From the NCBI GenBank assembly GCA_009192285.1, contig WBVU01000012.1, positions 186,001 to 250,000 on the forward strand: DNA of 64,000 nucleotides, read 5' to 3'. The stretch comes from Morchella semilibera (taxonomy: Eukaryota > Ascomycota > Pezizomycetes > Pezizales > Morchellaceae). The number at the start of each line of letters is the position of its first letter. Within the stretch, counting starts at the first letter, position 1. Below, one piece after another: positions 36,192 through 46,830 of this stretch. The notes under the pieces are model-generated. The model was not told where the DNA came from, made no database searches, and worked only from the letters and a program-made list of their open reading frames with translations. The position numbers and the translations under genes were made by a program.

Positions 36192-37661
36192 TCACACCCT
36201 CATTAGCTCATACGAATCCACAATAGGCCCAGTAGCAGTTAAAAAGTACCGGATAATCCTTCGCAACTCTAGCTTTGTACTCATCCAACACGCCAGCAAT
36301 ATCTTACCGGTCGTCAGTTGTTCAATTTCCGCTTTTCGTTCCGCTGTCCATTCCTCCCCGCCCATCTCTTCAGCTCTGTGCATTCGCTTAACTGCAGTCT
36401 GTGCACCCATGGCGCAAGAGAGTGTCCCCCACGTTTCGGTGATGTCGGTGGTCTTTTCTATCACGTAATTGAACATTGCACAGAAACCAATTGGGCCTAC
36501 TAGAGGAATGGAATTATCGAGGAAGGCATGAGCCCTAGAAAGGTAAATGTCACCAAGAGTGTGTAAAAGGTGAATGCCAAAAGATTCGAGTTTTAGAGAA
36601 TCTGCTTCTGCCTTTTATGGCGGCAGCAGAGGATAGTTAGCAATACCACTACAAGAGATAGATGGATAAAATCTCAATACCTGAATAGTTCTTCTAAAAC
36701 GCCGGGTATCGGAGGATTTCATTTTAGTATCAGTTAGCATGCTAAGTTTCTGGATTAAGTTATCTGATAGCATTTGGACTCTTTCTTCACGCGCTCTCCG
36801 CCTCTCTTCCTCATATTTAGCGAGCTCTGCTTTCTTTAGAGCCTCCGCCCTAGCTTCTCTGCTTGTTGGGGGTGTTGCTTTTGAGCCCCCACGGCTTCGT
36901 CTAGCCTTTCTAGAGGCACGACGCTCCTTGAGAGATTCATAAGGTCGATCTACCAAAGCTTATTATTGCCATGTAAAACAACAAATGGTCGGCAGATGCT
37001 TGACTAACTTACCAGTAACCATATACTTTGATGTAGATCTTTGTGACTGAGATTCGGATTCGTCAGGGTCAACTTCGCGAGTTTTGATTTCTATTATGGC
37101 TATTATATCTTTGAATAGGGATATTTCGCCAACCCTTCAATAATAATAAGCTATATACGGCTGAGTAAGGATTTCGGTTTGGCTTACCAATCGTGAAAAG
37201 CATTCCCTCCGAAGATTTTGTTGAAGAGCGCAAGCGCATCGTCTATAGAGAGTTTAGCAGATTTTCAGAAATATGTAGTCGAAGCTAAATGAAGACGTAC
37301 CGAAGCCAGCTTCTGGTTTGGCGTGTTCCTTTCCTAAAGTATCATATTTCTTGCGGAGAACCGGGTCGCTCAATACTACAAATGCCAGAATTAGGTTATC
37401 GGCACATACATCGAAGTGATATTGTTGCTATGTACCTTGGTATGCCTCTCCAATCTTTACATGATTGTCAGCCAAACTAGGAACCCCGGTACACTGAAAT
37501 ACATTTCATACCTCCTGAAATCGTATAGGGGCGTCAGGGTCATCCAAGTTCTTATCGGGGTGATGTAAAATTGCTTGCTTGCGATAAGCTTTCTTTATCT
37601 CAAGTGTCGTCGCATTTTCAGCAACACCGAGAAGTTCGTAGTAACTCGTTTCTTGGGTCAT
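36192..37661 (-). CDS. Caj1/Djp1-type J-protein with DnaJ-X domain
   Basis: Cytosolic Hsp70 co-chaperone of the type that includes yeast Caj1 and Djp1 (peroxisomal import). Seven exons fit in frame: 37661-37512, 37454-37436, 37375-37301, 37242-37188, 37134-37013, 36949-36681 and 36611-36192, about 369 residues. The J domain is [34 protein letters not shown] (HPD intact), [18 protein letters not shown]. Next come [17 protein letters not shown] and [10 protein letters not shown]. The DnaJ-X part includes [28 protein letters not shown] and [19 protein letters not shown]. Exon 2 is only 19 nt. Three introns seem to end in AAG rather than YAG, since only those acceptors keep the conserved reading frame. 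Confidence 0.88.
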
Positions 37662-38550
37662 TCGGTAAACTTTGTGAATGGTGATGATGTTTGACGTAAA
37701 TGCTTGATGGCCTTCTTTCTAGCTGGTAACTGAGCTATGTAGGTAGCTGAATGAGCTATATGAGTGCCAGTGTGAGGGGTACTCTACATGGCAGATCACT
37801 CTATCCTACTGCTGATGCGCGCATGCACGCGGGAACCTGGGCATGGCAACGTGAGTGGATGTTTTTTTATTTATGGCCATCGCCATCGGTAGTGTTTCAC
37901 AAGCTAGCTGTCCACGTCTTCGAGTAAGTATTGCCTATTATTGGTCGATACCTTTAGCGACTCAACGCCTACCGAATAAAAAGCGATCGGGTGTTGCCAG
38001 CACCTTTCCAACATATGCTTCATGCGACGAGAAGATATTTCGAGCTGAAGATGTGTTGTATTGTCAAGATCAAGTGCGCGCACGCATTCGTCCATTCGTT
38101 AGATCGGGTACGTATGCGCAGTTTACGCTTGAAAAAGTTCCACTCGTTAAGCCAATACCACTGTTGACTTGGCAAGTAGTGTGATCCAGGTATCTTACCA
38201 CCCATCATGTAGTTCTGGGGAATTTTTCTGTGGCTTCCTAGCTAGACCCCAAGTCTTATGAGAGCTTGGGAGTATCGGAGGATGTTGAGTGATTCTGTAT
38301 GCTTCGTTTTAAAAACTTTGAAGAGAGTATACCAATCGGCCGCACGAGAGGTTGGTAAAAGCTTAAGGCTTCTAACAAACTTGCATCTTATCCTCAGACT
38401 AACTCTCGGTCGGATTTGGGTCTTTTTCTCCACTATGGGACCCATAGCTTATTTCAGCACATGGAATTCATGTTATCTAGCTTGAGAGTACCTAAAGGTA
38501 GAGAGCATCTATGACAGTTTATATCTACGATGTGATACAGAGTGTTTTCT

Positions 38551-38846
38551 ATCTCTTTGGCCATCAGGACAATCCTCAACTCGTAAGTTTAACCAAATTG
38601 GGTTGAATCAAACCATAATTAGTAACGTGATGGACCAGTATGAATAGAATGGCCTTGGTAGGAATGTGTGAGCTTTTTTTTTTTTGAGAAGAGAGCACCC
38701 TATGGGGTTACAAGTACAGCTGTTACTGGGGGGCTACGCCCCCCTCCCCCCCCGGGGGCCTCTCTGCATTCTTCTTCTATGTTCCCTCATTTATACCTTT
38801 CTGTTCCCTTTGGCCGTCAGGACAATTCTCAACTCATACTTCAAAG
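38551..38846. repeat. Imperfect direct repeat, two ~40-bp copies
   Basis: TTTGGCCATCAGGACAATCC near 38,556 recurs as TTTGGCCGTCAGGACAATTC near 38,809, and similarity continues on both sides for roughly 40 bp. GC-only palindromes lie between and after the copies. It could be two fragments of one dispersed element. Confidence 0.55.
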
Positions 38847-40344
38847 TAGAGAAGCAATTAAGTACGCTCATGATTGCCCTTATGGCTCAATTGGCTTGTC
38901 GTTGAGTTACAGACCTAAAGATCTCCCCCCGGGGGGGGGGCTCCAGAGGTATCCATCATTACTGAGGTGTGACGGTAGATCTACCTATAAAATCCAGGAG
39001 TAGTCAGCCAGCTAGTGGAGTTATGCATGTACTATACATGTATATAGCATTCAACAAACTCTCGTCCGAGTTGCGAGGCCGTTTCTACGTGTAGCCGAAG
39101 TATAAAAGCGTGCGCATTAGATCCTTAGTCCGCCAATCTGACACGAACACACGATTCTCTATAGGAATTGGGCTTTAAAAAAGAGACGCAAGTTAAGATG
39201 TTTTAGGAAGTAGCAGCAACTACTTGCCGCCATATAGGCAGCGGGAGCGCCTCTCAGTATCCTTATCGCACCTCAGCGCCAAAGCTCGACGTCCCTGAAA
39301 TTCTGAAACTGACATAGAAGAGCAGGCACATACGATTGCACCATCAACCGTCAACCGTGCTAGGGATAGGGACACACATGCATTAAAAACTAGAGTACCT
39401 ACATGCGGCTCCGTCTGATCCGTTGTTCTAGTGGTACTCTAGATAGTAACTACATGTATGTATGTATCTATATGCATCCGGATAAAGCCTACCTACATGA
39501 TCAGGTAGATCAATCTCAACCAGAACATCATTGTGTGGTTGTACGAACCAAACTCTGCGAAATAACCGTTTGCAACCAAGAACACCAGCATGGCTTCGTC
39601 ATACGGTTGTTGTCGATTATCGTCCGGGGGTAAAGTGCCGTCTACTTCAAACCTGGCTCGCAAGTCTTGGGGCCCACACAGATACTACACATCATATCTT
39701 ATTGGACATCTTCTTCATCCGATGTCAGTTTGCATAAAGCAATTATGAGTCTCGTACATACATCTCTAGACAAGACGTCACAATACGTAAAGAAGCGGTC
39801 ACGAAGGTAAAATTGAACCTGGACCGGGGCGGACGGAAATTATTACTCCGCTCTAGAGTAAGGGTGTTCTTTGAATAATAGAGCCATCTAGGTGGACTAG
39901 GTATATGTTAGCAGATCGAAGCAGTTAGCAGAACAGGTAGAAACTGCTACGAAAACGTACCAAAATCATTCTCTTGAGTGGACCCAAGTGGGTTCTATGG
40001 ACCACAGCTATCTCAACACCTAATCCCATCCACTACCACTACTGCCGTTTTGGAAATTCCCGCACCTTTAACCTGTGTTAGACTCAGCTCTCTCTCAAAA
40101 TTACAACTGTAATCCAGAGATCCTCACGTCTGCATGAATCCCGAGCCGAGCCCCCGGGCCCCCGGAAGAAGAGGATTTATTAGCGCGCCAAGGACCAAAA
40201 TCAACAGAAATCCTAACCAGGAGAAGGTGCTGAATGCAGATGGGGTGGGTGTGTGCGCGTGCTGGGATGAGTTAAACAAGGGGTTCACAAAAGGATAAGG
40301 GTTGGGGTTAGGCACATGTTTTGTGAGGGTCTAATTGAATTGAG

Positions 40345-40378
40345 GGGTGGTGGTGGTGGTGGTGGTGGTGGTGGTGAT
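40345..40378. repeat. GGT trinucleotide microsatellite
   Basis: About eleven tandem GGT units, seen directly, upstream of the TBC-domain gene. No coding role is supported. Confidence 0.9.
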
Positions 40379-41689
40379 AGGGGAGTTGTGTAATTGTAAC
40401 GAGTGGATACGGGATATGGGGGCCAGGCAGGTACTCGTATAAAGTAAAAGTTGTAGAATGGGGGGGGGGGTTTGCGGATACACAAGCACGCGTACTACTC
40501 GTGGACCCATCAGGCACTGGTACTCGTAGAAAAAAAAAAAGGGAAGAACTGGTGTCGCACAACAGCAGGCAAGCAACAAAGGCTTCACGCCAATCGTTTG
40601 TCTTTGCCGCCCGCCTCTCCCGTTGTGAACGAACGAATATGGAGATTGCTTTCTGCATGAGGAAAGCTGTAGACTGCCACTCTAGTTATATGCAGGTACA
40701 TACATGTATTTTGCACTTTCAGGGCTGGCTCCGATGGACAAAACACCTTTCTTTGCAAGATCGTGTTAAGTTTTGCTTTTTGTGTTCATGTCTGTGTGTT
40801 TTTGCCTGTTATTCTCTCTTCAGGTACCATACATCTATCCACTCTTGTTTCCTTTTCCTCCCCTCCCTTCTTCCTTTCCTTCTCTCATCCTTCCTTGCCT
40901 TACTCTTCCTTACCTTGCCTATTTTGTCGCTCTTTACATTCCAACTCTACCCCGTACTATTCGTCTATATATATATACCCTCGTACAATACTCGCATAGC
41001 TAAGACTTTTCTTTCCATCTGTCTACATTATCTGCTGTACAGGTGCAGTCTCAATTCTTTTTTTGTCATTCCGGAGGTCGACGTCATTCATTCGCTACTT
41101 CACAATTGCTCCTACTCCGCCTCAACAGACAGCCCCCCTGAAAGGTACTCACACAAACATAAGCATATACGAATACACTATACCACACGGAGGCTCCGAC
41201 CTTTGATAGCACGCGCGGAATTAAGTAATCTCGGAATAAGGGAGGGTAAAGAAGAAGAAAAAGGAGAGTGGAACGAACGGGATAGGGATAATAGGAGTTC
41301 ATAGGATTGTTGATAAGGATAATCAACCACAAAGCCCCCCACCCCAATCTATTCTTGCGGCACGGAAACTTCTACAACAACCTGGGATACCTAATTACGG
41401 GGTAATAGGAGGGAATATTTGGGCGAAGAGAGTATCGACTCGGGAATCCATTCACTCACTACAACCACACTCACAACTAATACTTTCAGTTCTGCTATAA
41501 TCAACAGCGTCGGGAGTCAGGACAACTTCGACCATAATTCCCTAAATTTTAAGCATAATTTCTCCCTAAAGTCCCAAAGTGCCAAAATTTCGCGTACAAA
41601 CCAGCACCGGAGTCTCACCTAGAAATTCCACGAGCATCCAGAACCAGAACCTAACTCTCCCCACTGATACCCCACCCCAAGACATTCAG

Positions 41690-43903
41690 ATGGCCTCCAG
41701 TGGTTGGGTTTCGCCTCCCGGCCTTTCCTCCACCGTTGGCTCTGCCTCATCTCTCCCATCCTCTTTCCAGCTTGACGATGGCGGTATCCTCAATGACCTT
41801 GACGGGCACTTTGAGGAAATTGGCCTCGATGACGACAATATTGAGGAATTCCATCGCCCCCTCCAGAAGCAACTTCCACGACTCCCCATAGTTTCCCGCC
41901 CCCTTAGCAGCATGGGTCCTCAATCCGCTGGCAACCGTGATCTTACAAATGGTAGACGATCTGCACACCCAGGTCTCCAACCCCAAGTCCACGCTCCTCA
42001 AGCCGACCATCTAGTCCCTACACACCTAGTAGCAGACGCGCTGTTTCAAGCACCGGCCTCGGTAGGCTCTCGCTCACAAATCGCTCACCATCACCCTCTC
42101 CTTTGGCTCCGGTACCTCCAGTGTCGCCAGGACGTCCAACAACCTCCAATGGCCCGGGAACAGCAGGGCGCCGTTCATGGCAGACCGCAAGGAAAACTGT
42201 CGAGGAACTTGAGGGGGAGTGCGATTCAGATGATGACATACCCGCGGATACGATCTTTTACAATGTTCCTGTATCACCGCGCTCATCTAGAGCACTAAGT
42301 ACTACACCGGACCGAATTACAATGGTAGAGTCTCCGATTAGTCTCCGCCCTGGAAACGCGGGCCCCACACCGCCAGCTACACGGCCGCCAACGCGGGGAG
42401 GTTCAACAAGCAACATTCCGATTGCCGGGGAGCCTGCACATGGTGATTCTATCAGGGGACGTACGCAACACCGCTCAAAGAGCTGGAGTGATGCAATGAG
42501 CGAGCTGGGAACCGAAGCCAAGGAGCTCAGCGAAGCGTTAGAAGCATATGCCGAGATCGAGAATGAAAAGACCGAGAAACGGCTTGCTCTAGGAAAGGTA
42601 GAGCCTCCTCACAAGATTGCACCGCCCACAAAGGCAGCGTCGGTGAGTCTACCGCCGGTACAAATGCAGAATGGGATGATTGATCCATTGCCGATAAGTA
42701 AAGAGAAGGCTAAGGTTTTGTCAAGGACGAGACCGAGCTGGTTACCCCCGAAGAGTAAGGAGGAGGAGAAGAGACACCTGAAGGAGTACCAGAAAATGAT
42801 GCGATTGTCGCAAGAAGCTGGTAATTAGGAGACTGCCCCTCTTAGGAATATGTCGGAAATCTGACATGAGTTTTTTTTTAGAGCGCAAACGTGTGGAAAA
42901 AGAGCGTGCTGAACAGGTTGAGAAAGACCGTATGAAGACTGACACTCGCACACTCTGGGTTGAACACATACTCCCTAATTGGGACACGGTTCGGCGCACC
43001 GAAGAAGTCCGCGAGATGTGGTGGCGTGGTGTAGCTCCAAGGTGTAGAGACAGAGTATGGAGCATGTCATTTGGGAATCATCTTGCGGTGGGCCCCGAGA
43101 CCTTTAAGCTCGCTCTTAAGCGCGCACGAGATGTAGAACAAGGCGTGAAAAAGAGCCCGACTATGTACTCCTTCAAAGAGCGGGAACTATTCGACTCAAT
43201 CCGGAAAGATGTTAGCAAAACCTTCCCCGAGCTGAAGATTTTCCAAGTATAACTCCCCCGAAGCCCCCACCACTTCTATAAATAACACCCGAAACTAACG
43301 GAAATTAGGAAAACGGCCCGCTCCATGTGTCGCTTATGGAAGTTCTTCAAGCCTATTCCATGTACCGCTCGGACGTTGGTTATGTTTACGGCACGCACAC
43401 CATCGCTGGTATCCTCCTGTTAAACCAGTCACAAACAGAAACATTTACAACACTTGTTAATCTCCTCAATCGCCCTCTACCACTTGCCTTCTACACCCAA
43501 GACTCTGGCGCGATGTCAGGTTTCTATAATCATTTTCTCCGGGCGTTCAGATACAAACTTCCCTCATTATACTCACACATTACCTCCACGCTGAAGTTGC
43601 AACCGCCGCAGTATCTCGAAGCTATGTTTCTGACATTGTTCTCGTTGCATTGCCCAATTGATATTGTGTGCAGGATCTGGGATGTATATGGATTCGAGGA
43701 AGATAGATTCTTAATTAGGTGCGCAGTTGGCGTACTATCAGTGATGGAAAACAAGCTATATGGGAGCGCAGAGGAAGTTATTGGGATTCTAGGATGGCAG
43801 GGATCAAAAAATCAGGTGGGACGTGGGCACCGAGGACTCGTTCATGGAGGCAGTCCGAGCGGCCGGAAGAGAGACAAAAGAGGACGAGACCGGGCCCAAT
43901 TAG
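41690..43903 (+). CDS. TBC-domain (RabGAP-like) protein with altered catalytic residues
   Basis: TBC proteins stimulate GTP hydrolysis by Rab GTPases. The start ATG 41690 gives MASSGWVSPPGLSSTV, then an acidic segment LDGHFEEIGLDDDNIEEFH. After a frame change near 41,930-41,990 (intron or indel, unresolved) the frame reads SPRSSSRPSSPYTPSSRRAV and on to KEYQKMMRLSQEAG. Introns at 42821-42881 and 43247-43308 have clean GT/YAG ends. The TBC domain starts at WWRGVAPRCRDRVWSMS and continues IRKDVSKTFPELKIFQ, ENGPLHVSLMEVLQAYSMYR, VGYVYGTHTIAGILLL, NLLNRPLPLAFYTQD. The catalytic Arg (IxxDxxR) is Lys and the catalytic Gln (YxQ) is Tyr. Near 43,806-43,811 (six A) the frame homologous to family C-termini (VGTEDSFMEAVRAAG, stop 43903) departs from the continuous frame, which stops at 43926. 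Confidence 0.82.
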
Positions 43904-43926
43904 CGACTATCAAGAAAAGGAGATGA

Positions 43927-46830
43927 GGTAAGAAAATAGTACTTCACTACTAATATAGTTTTCCCAACCGTTTTCGTTGCCGGCCGACGACGGCAGAGGG
44001 TTGGGCTTGTGAATTTTTTGGGGTTGGGATAAATCATCGCTCCTTTGATAACATTTTTCTTATATTCAACTTTTCCATTATCTTAATTACATATTTCATT
44101 TGGGCTGGAAAGAGGTCTACATTCTCCTATCTATCTTACTACTATTACCCTTGGGGAAGAAGGGAGGGCTAGAAAAAAATATGACGTTAACACGATATTC
44201 ATGAAAAGGAGAAAAGGGGACCAAGGATCGCGATCGAAGAAGAATCTCTACTAAAGCATAATAGCGCGTTTTAGAGGTGCGGGGCGGTGGCATTCAGTTC
44301 GAATTCCGGGTTTTCAAAGGCGTTCACATTTTTCCAGAAAAAACCATACTTTTATTTCCAAAAAAGACTACTTTATAATTGCATCTGTCTGCTGTTTTCC
44401 TTTGTGATAGTTTATTACATATTCTGCATGCATATTCCTTCGGAGCATTTTGACCTCTTGTCTTTACTTTTTTTAGTCTGTACCAAATAGTTAATATTCA
44501 GTGTGGAGGGGAGGGGGAGTGGGCTGTATTACTATATTATTTGTTGTACTATTATCTTACTATGATGTATAATGAGGTTTTAGACTTGAACTTAAAAATA
44601 GAATTGTTTTTTTTGTTTTTTTTCCCTCCCCCCCGGGTTTGCGATGTTGGAGTTCTGAAAGAGGGTTGTGTAGTTGGATGTGAATTATCACTGAGGATAG
44701 GTACGAGAAACCAAGTTCTTGCTTTTCCGTTTCCTATACAAAATATGGTATGGCCCTCCAGAAATCCTCCGTACTCGGGCATTGTCCTTAGTCTAGAAGG
44801 TCCAGAGCAAGTTATGATTAGGTAGTCCGAATGGATCGGTTACTGTCCGAAGTCATTATATTGGGATAATCTAAGCTATAATAAATTATCCTCAAGCTAG
44901 TATGCTACGGTGAGCTCTTTTAAAAAAGGGAAAAAAAAAGTCCATGTTCCAGCGGCTGGGTGTAGGCAGTCTCATCTATGGTTAGTACAGTATCAGTATA
45001 GACGATAGAAAAGGGCATCTACAATCGAGTGATAGATGATGATCCACAGAGGCAAAAACCAACGAAAGGATAACCGTTCTGACAAATTTGCAAGAGCCAA
45101 TTCCTCACACTGAACGCCGAGCGTTTCCCTAGTGCCCCTGGTTTTTGCTTAAGCCCAGTTGCTGTAGGTAACAGCGTTTGGGGCTATACCATATACTATA
45201 AGATATGGCGGAGAGATGACGAGCTCCATTGTAAAGAAAGTGTTTAGGCTAGGACCGGTGGGTTGAAGAGGAGGAGGTATGCTTGGTGGCTACGGTGGTG
45301 GTAATGGTGCATGGATGGGATGTTTTTCTGTAGGAAGGGATGTGGTGGTAGTAATGGTTGGTCCACAGCTAGTTTTGTGGCTACCACGAGCCCTACGTGG
45401 GGAGTAGAAAGGGAACATGGGGCTCTAGCTACATAGTACATGTAGCTATAAGCGCAGCAAACCTCAGGTTGTGGGCATCGGCGCCGTGCTTAGGTTTCAC
45501 TGGTCACCTACATCTAAATAGAATAGTCAGGTATCTCTGTCATCACGAAAGGTTTCAATTGGATGGGTAGCTGCCCCAGATTTCTGTGGTCTGGCGGGCT
45601 ACAGCTGTCAGTAGACAAAGAATCGGGTGTGTTAAGGGAGACGGCATACACTGGCATATACATTGGCAAACCTCAATCACTATATAATAACCCTCTGGCC
45701 GAGATCAATATTTCTTCTCTTCTAAAACTACAACCTCACGCGAGCAAGGAGGGCCCAGCATGCCGCGCAGCGGCAGGTGGCCCCGACTGCGTGCGGAGGT
45801 GTTTATCCCACATCATTACATTGAATAGGACTGTAGGTTTTCTGGATCCTTCAGTGTTGGTGGTTTCTCGAACTGACGATTATACGTATGCGGCCGGAGG
45901 CCGCTCCTCACTAGTACATGTATAAAGCGGGGTGGTTGTTGGTTTTGGGGGATATATGTATATAGTACATAATGTTCTCACTTACTCTACATGCTACAGT
46001 GTAGCGGGTGTCGCCCCGTGTATCCGTACCATACTGAGAAGTCTATTGGTATTATGCACAGTACGAAGATGTCTCAAATCATAGAATACCACCCGCACAA
46101 GCCATTGCAAAGCTTCGAATAGTAACATCTTATCAGTTCTCATCCATCCACCGCTGTAGCATTATCGGAGGATAATATCTACAATCACAAAGCGCCACCA
46201 AGATAACAATAAGACACACGTATTCATTATGTGCACGCAGAGAATTACCAACAGTTCCAGAAAAGAGAAAGAAAAATCCTGTTTTTCCTCTTCCCCAAAC
46301 TCCACTGCCAACCAAACAGTAAAAAAAAAAAAAGATGGCGGAAAAACAGATTTAAGAGGAAGTAGGGTAGTAATAGTAGTTTAGTAGTAGTAAGAGTAGT
46401 AATAATAGAAGATATAGAATAGAGACGCCGCCCGCTATATGTCGATGAAAGTGACAAAAAAGATACAATGCTCCAGTAAAAAAAAGTAAAGGAAATGCAA
46501 AAAGGGCCCCGTATTTTCTCCATCCCGCCTGAAAAGAAAAAGAAAAAGAAGAAAAAACAAAACCAACAAAACAAAACCCAATCCCAAAGTGCAGTTAAGA
46601 AAGAAATAGAAAGAAAATAAAAATGAGACGAGGAAGAGTGGGGGTTATGAGGTGATCGGTTAGGGTAGAGGAGGGGATGTGCTATAAAACCGAAAGATTT
46701 ATAGAAGGGAAGAAAAACCGAAATTGACACGAAGTAGTAGTGGTACGCTCTCAAAATGACATAAGATATTCCCCCCCCCATTGCCCAGATTGTTTTTTGA
46801 TTATGAAAATGTGCAGGTAATACTTTGGGA
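43927..46830. other. Convergent intergenic region
   Basis: Between the 3' ends of the TBC and RhoGEF genes. It contains homopolymer tracts and two TACATGTA palindromes (45,437 and 45,915). ORFs at 45,563-45,922 and on the minus strand near 46,245-46,877 look random, Phe/Ser-rich translations. No gene recognised. Confidence 0.5.

Larger units (their letters stand above)
37662..41689. other. 4-kb gene-free region with hairpins and TACATGTA sites
   Basis: No recognised gene. Three TACATGTA palindromes (39,035; 39,451; 40,701), a GGT microsatellite at 40,345-40,377, GC-only palindromes at 38,728-38,760 and 38,925-38,940, and an imperfect ~40-bp direct repeat (38,551 and 38,804) lie here. A 267-codon ORF at 40,501-41,304 is translated pyrimidine-rich DNA, probably the TBC promoter/5' UTR. 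Confidence 0.5.

Noticed and set aside
40501-41304. 267-codon ORF upstream of the TBC gene
   Set aside because: It is Leu/Phe/Ser/Tyr-rich because it reads pyrimidine-rich leader DNA; no domain, and it overlaps the likely promoter/5' UTR.
45563-45925. 120-codon ORF between TBC and RhoGEF genes
   Set aside because: Random composition, no motif, no splice sites, and located in a convergent 3' region.
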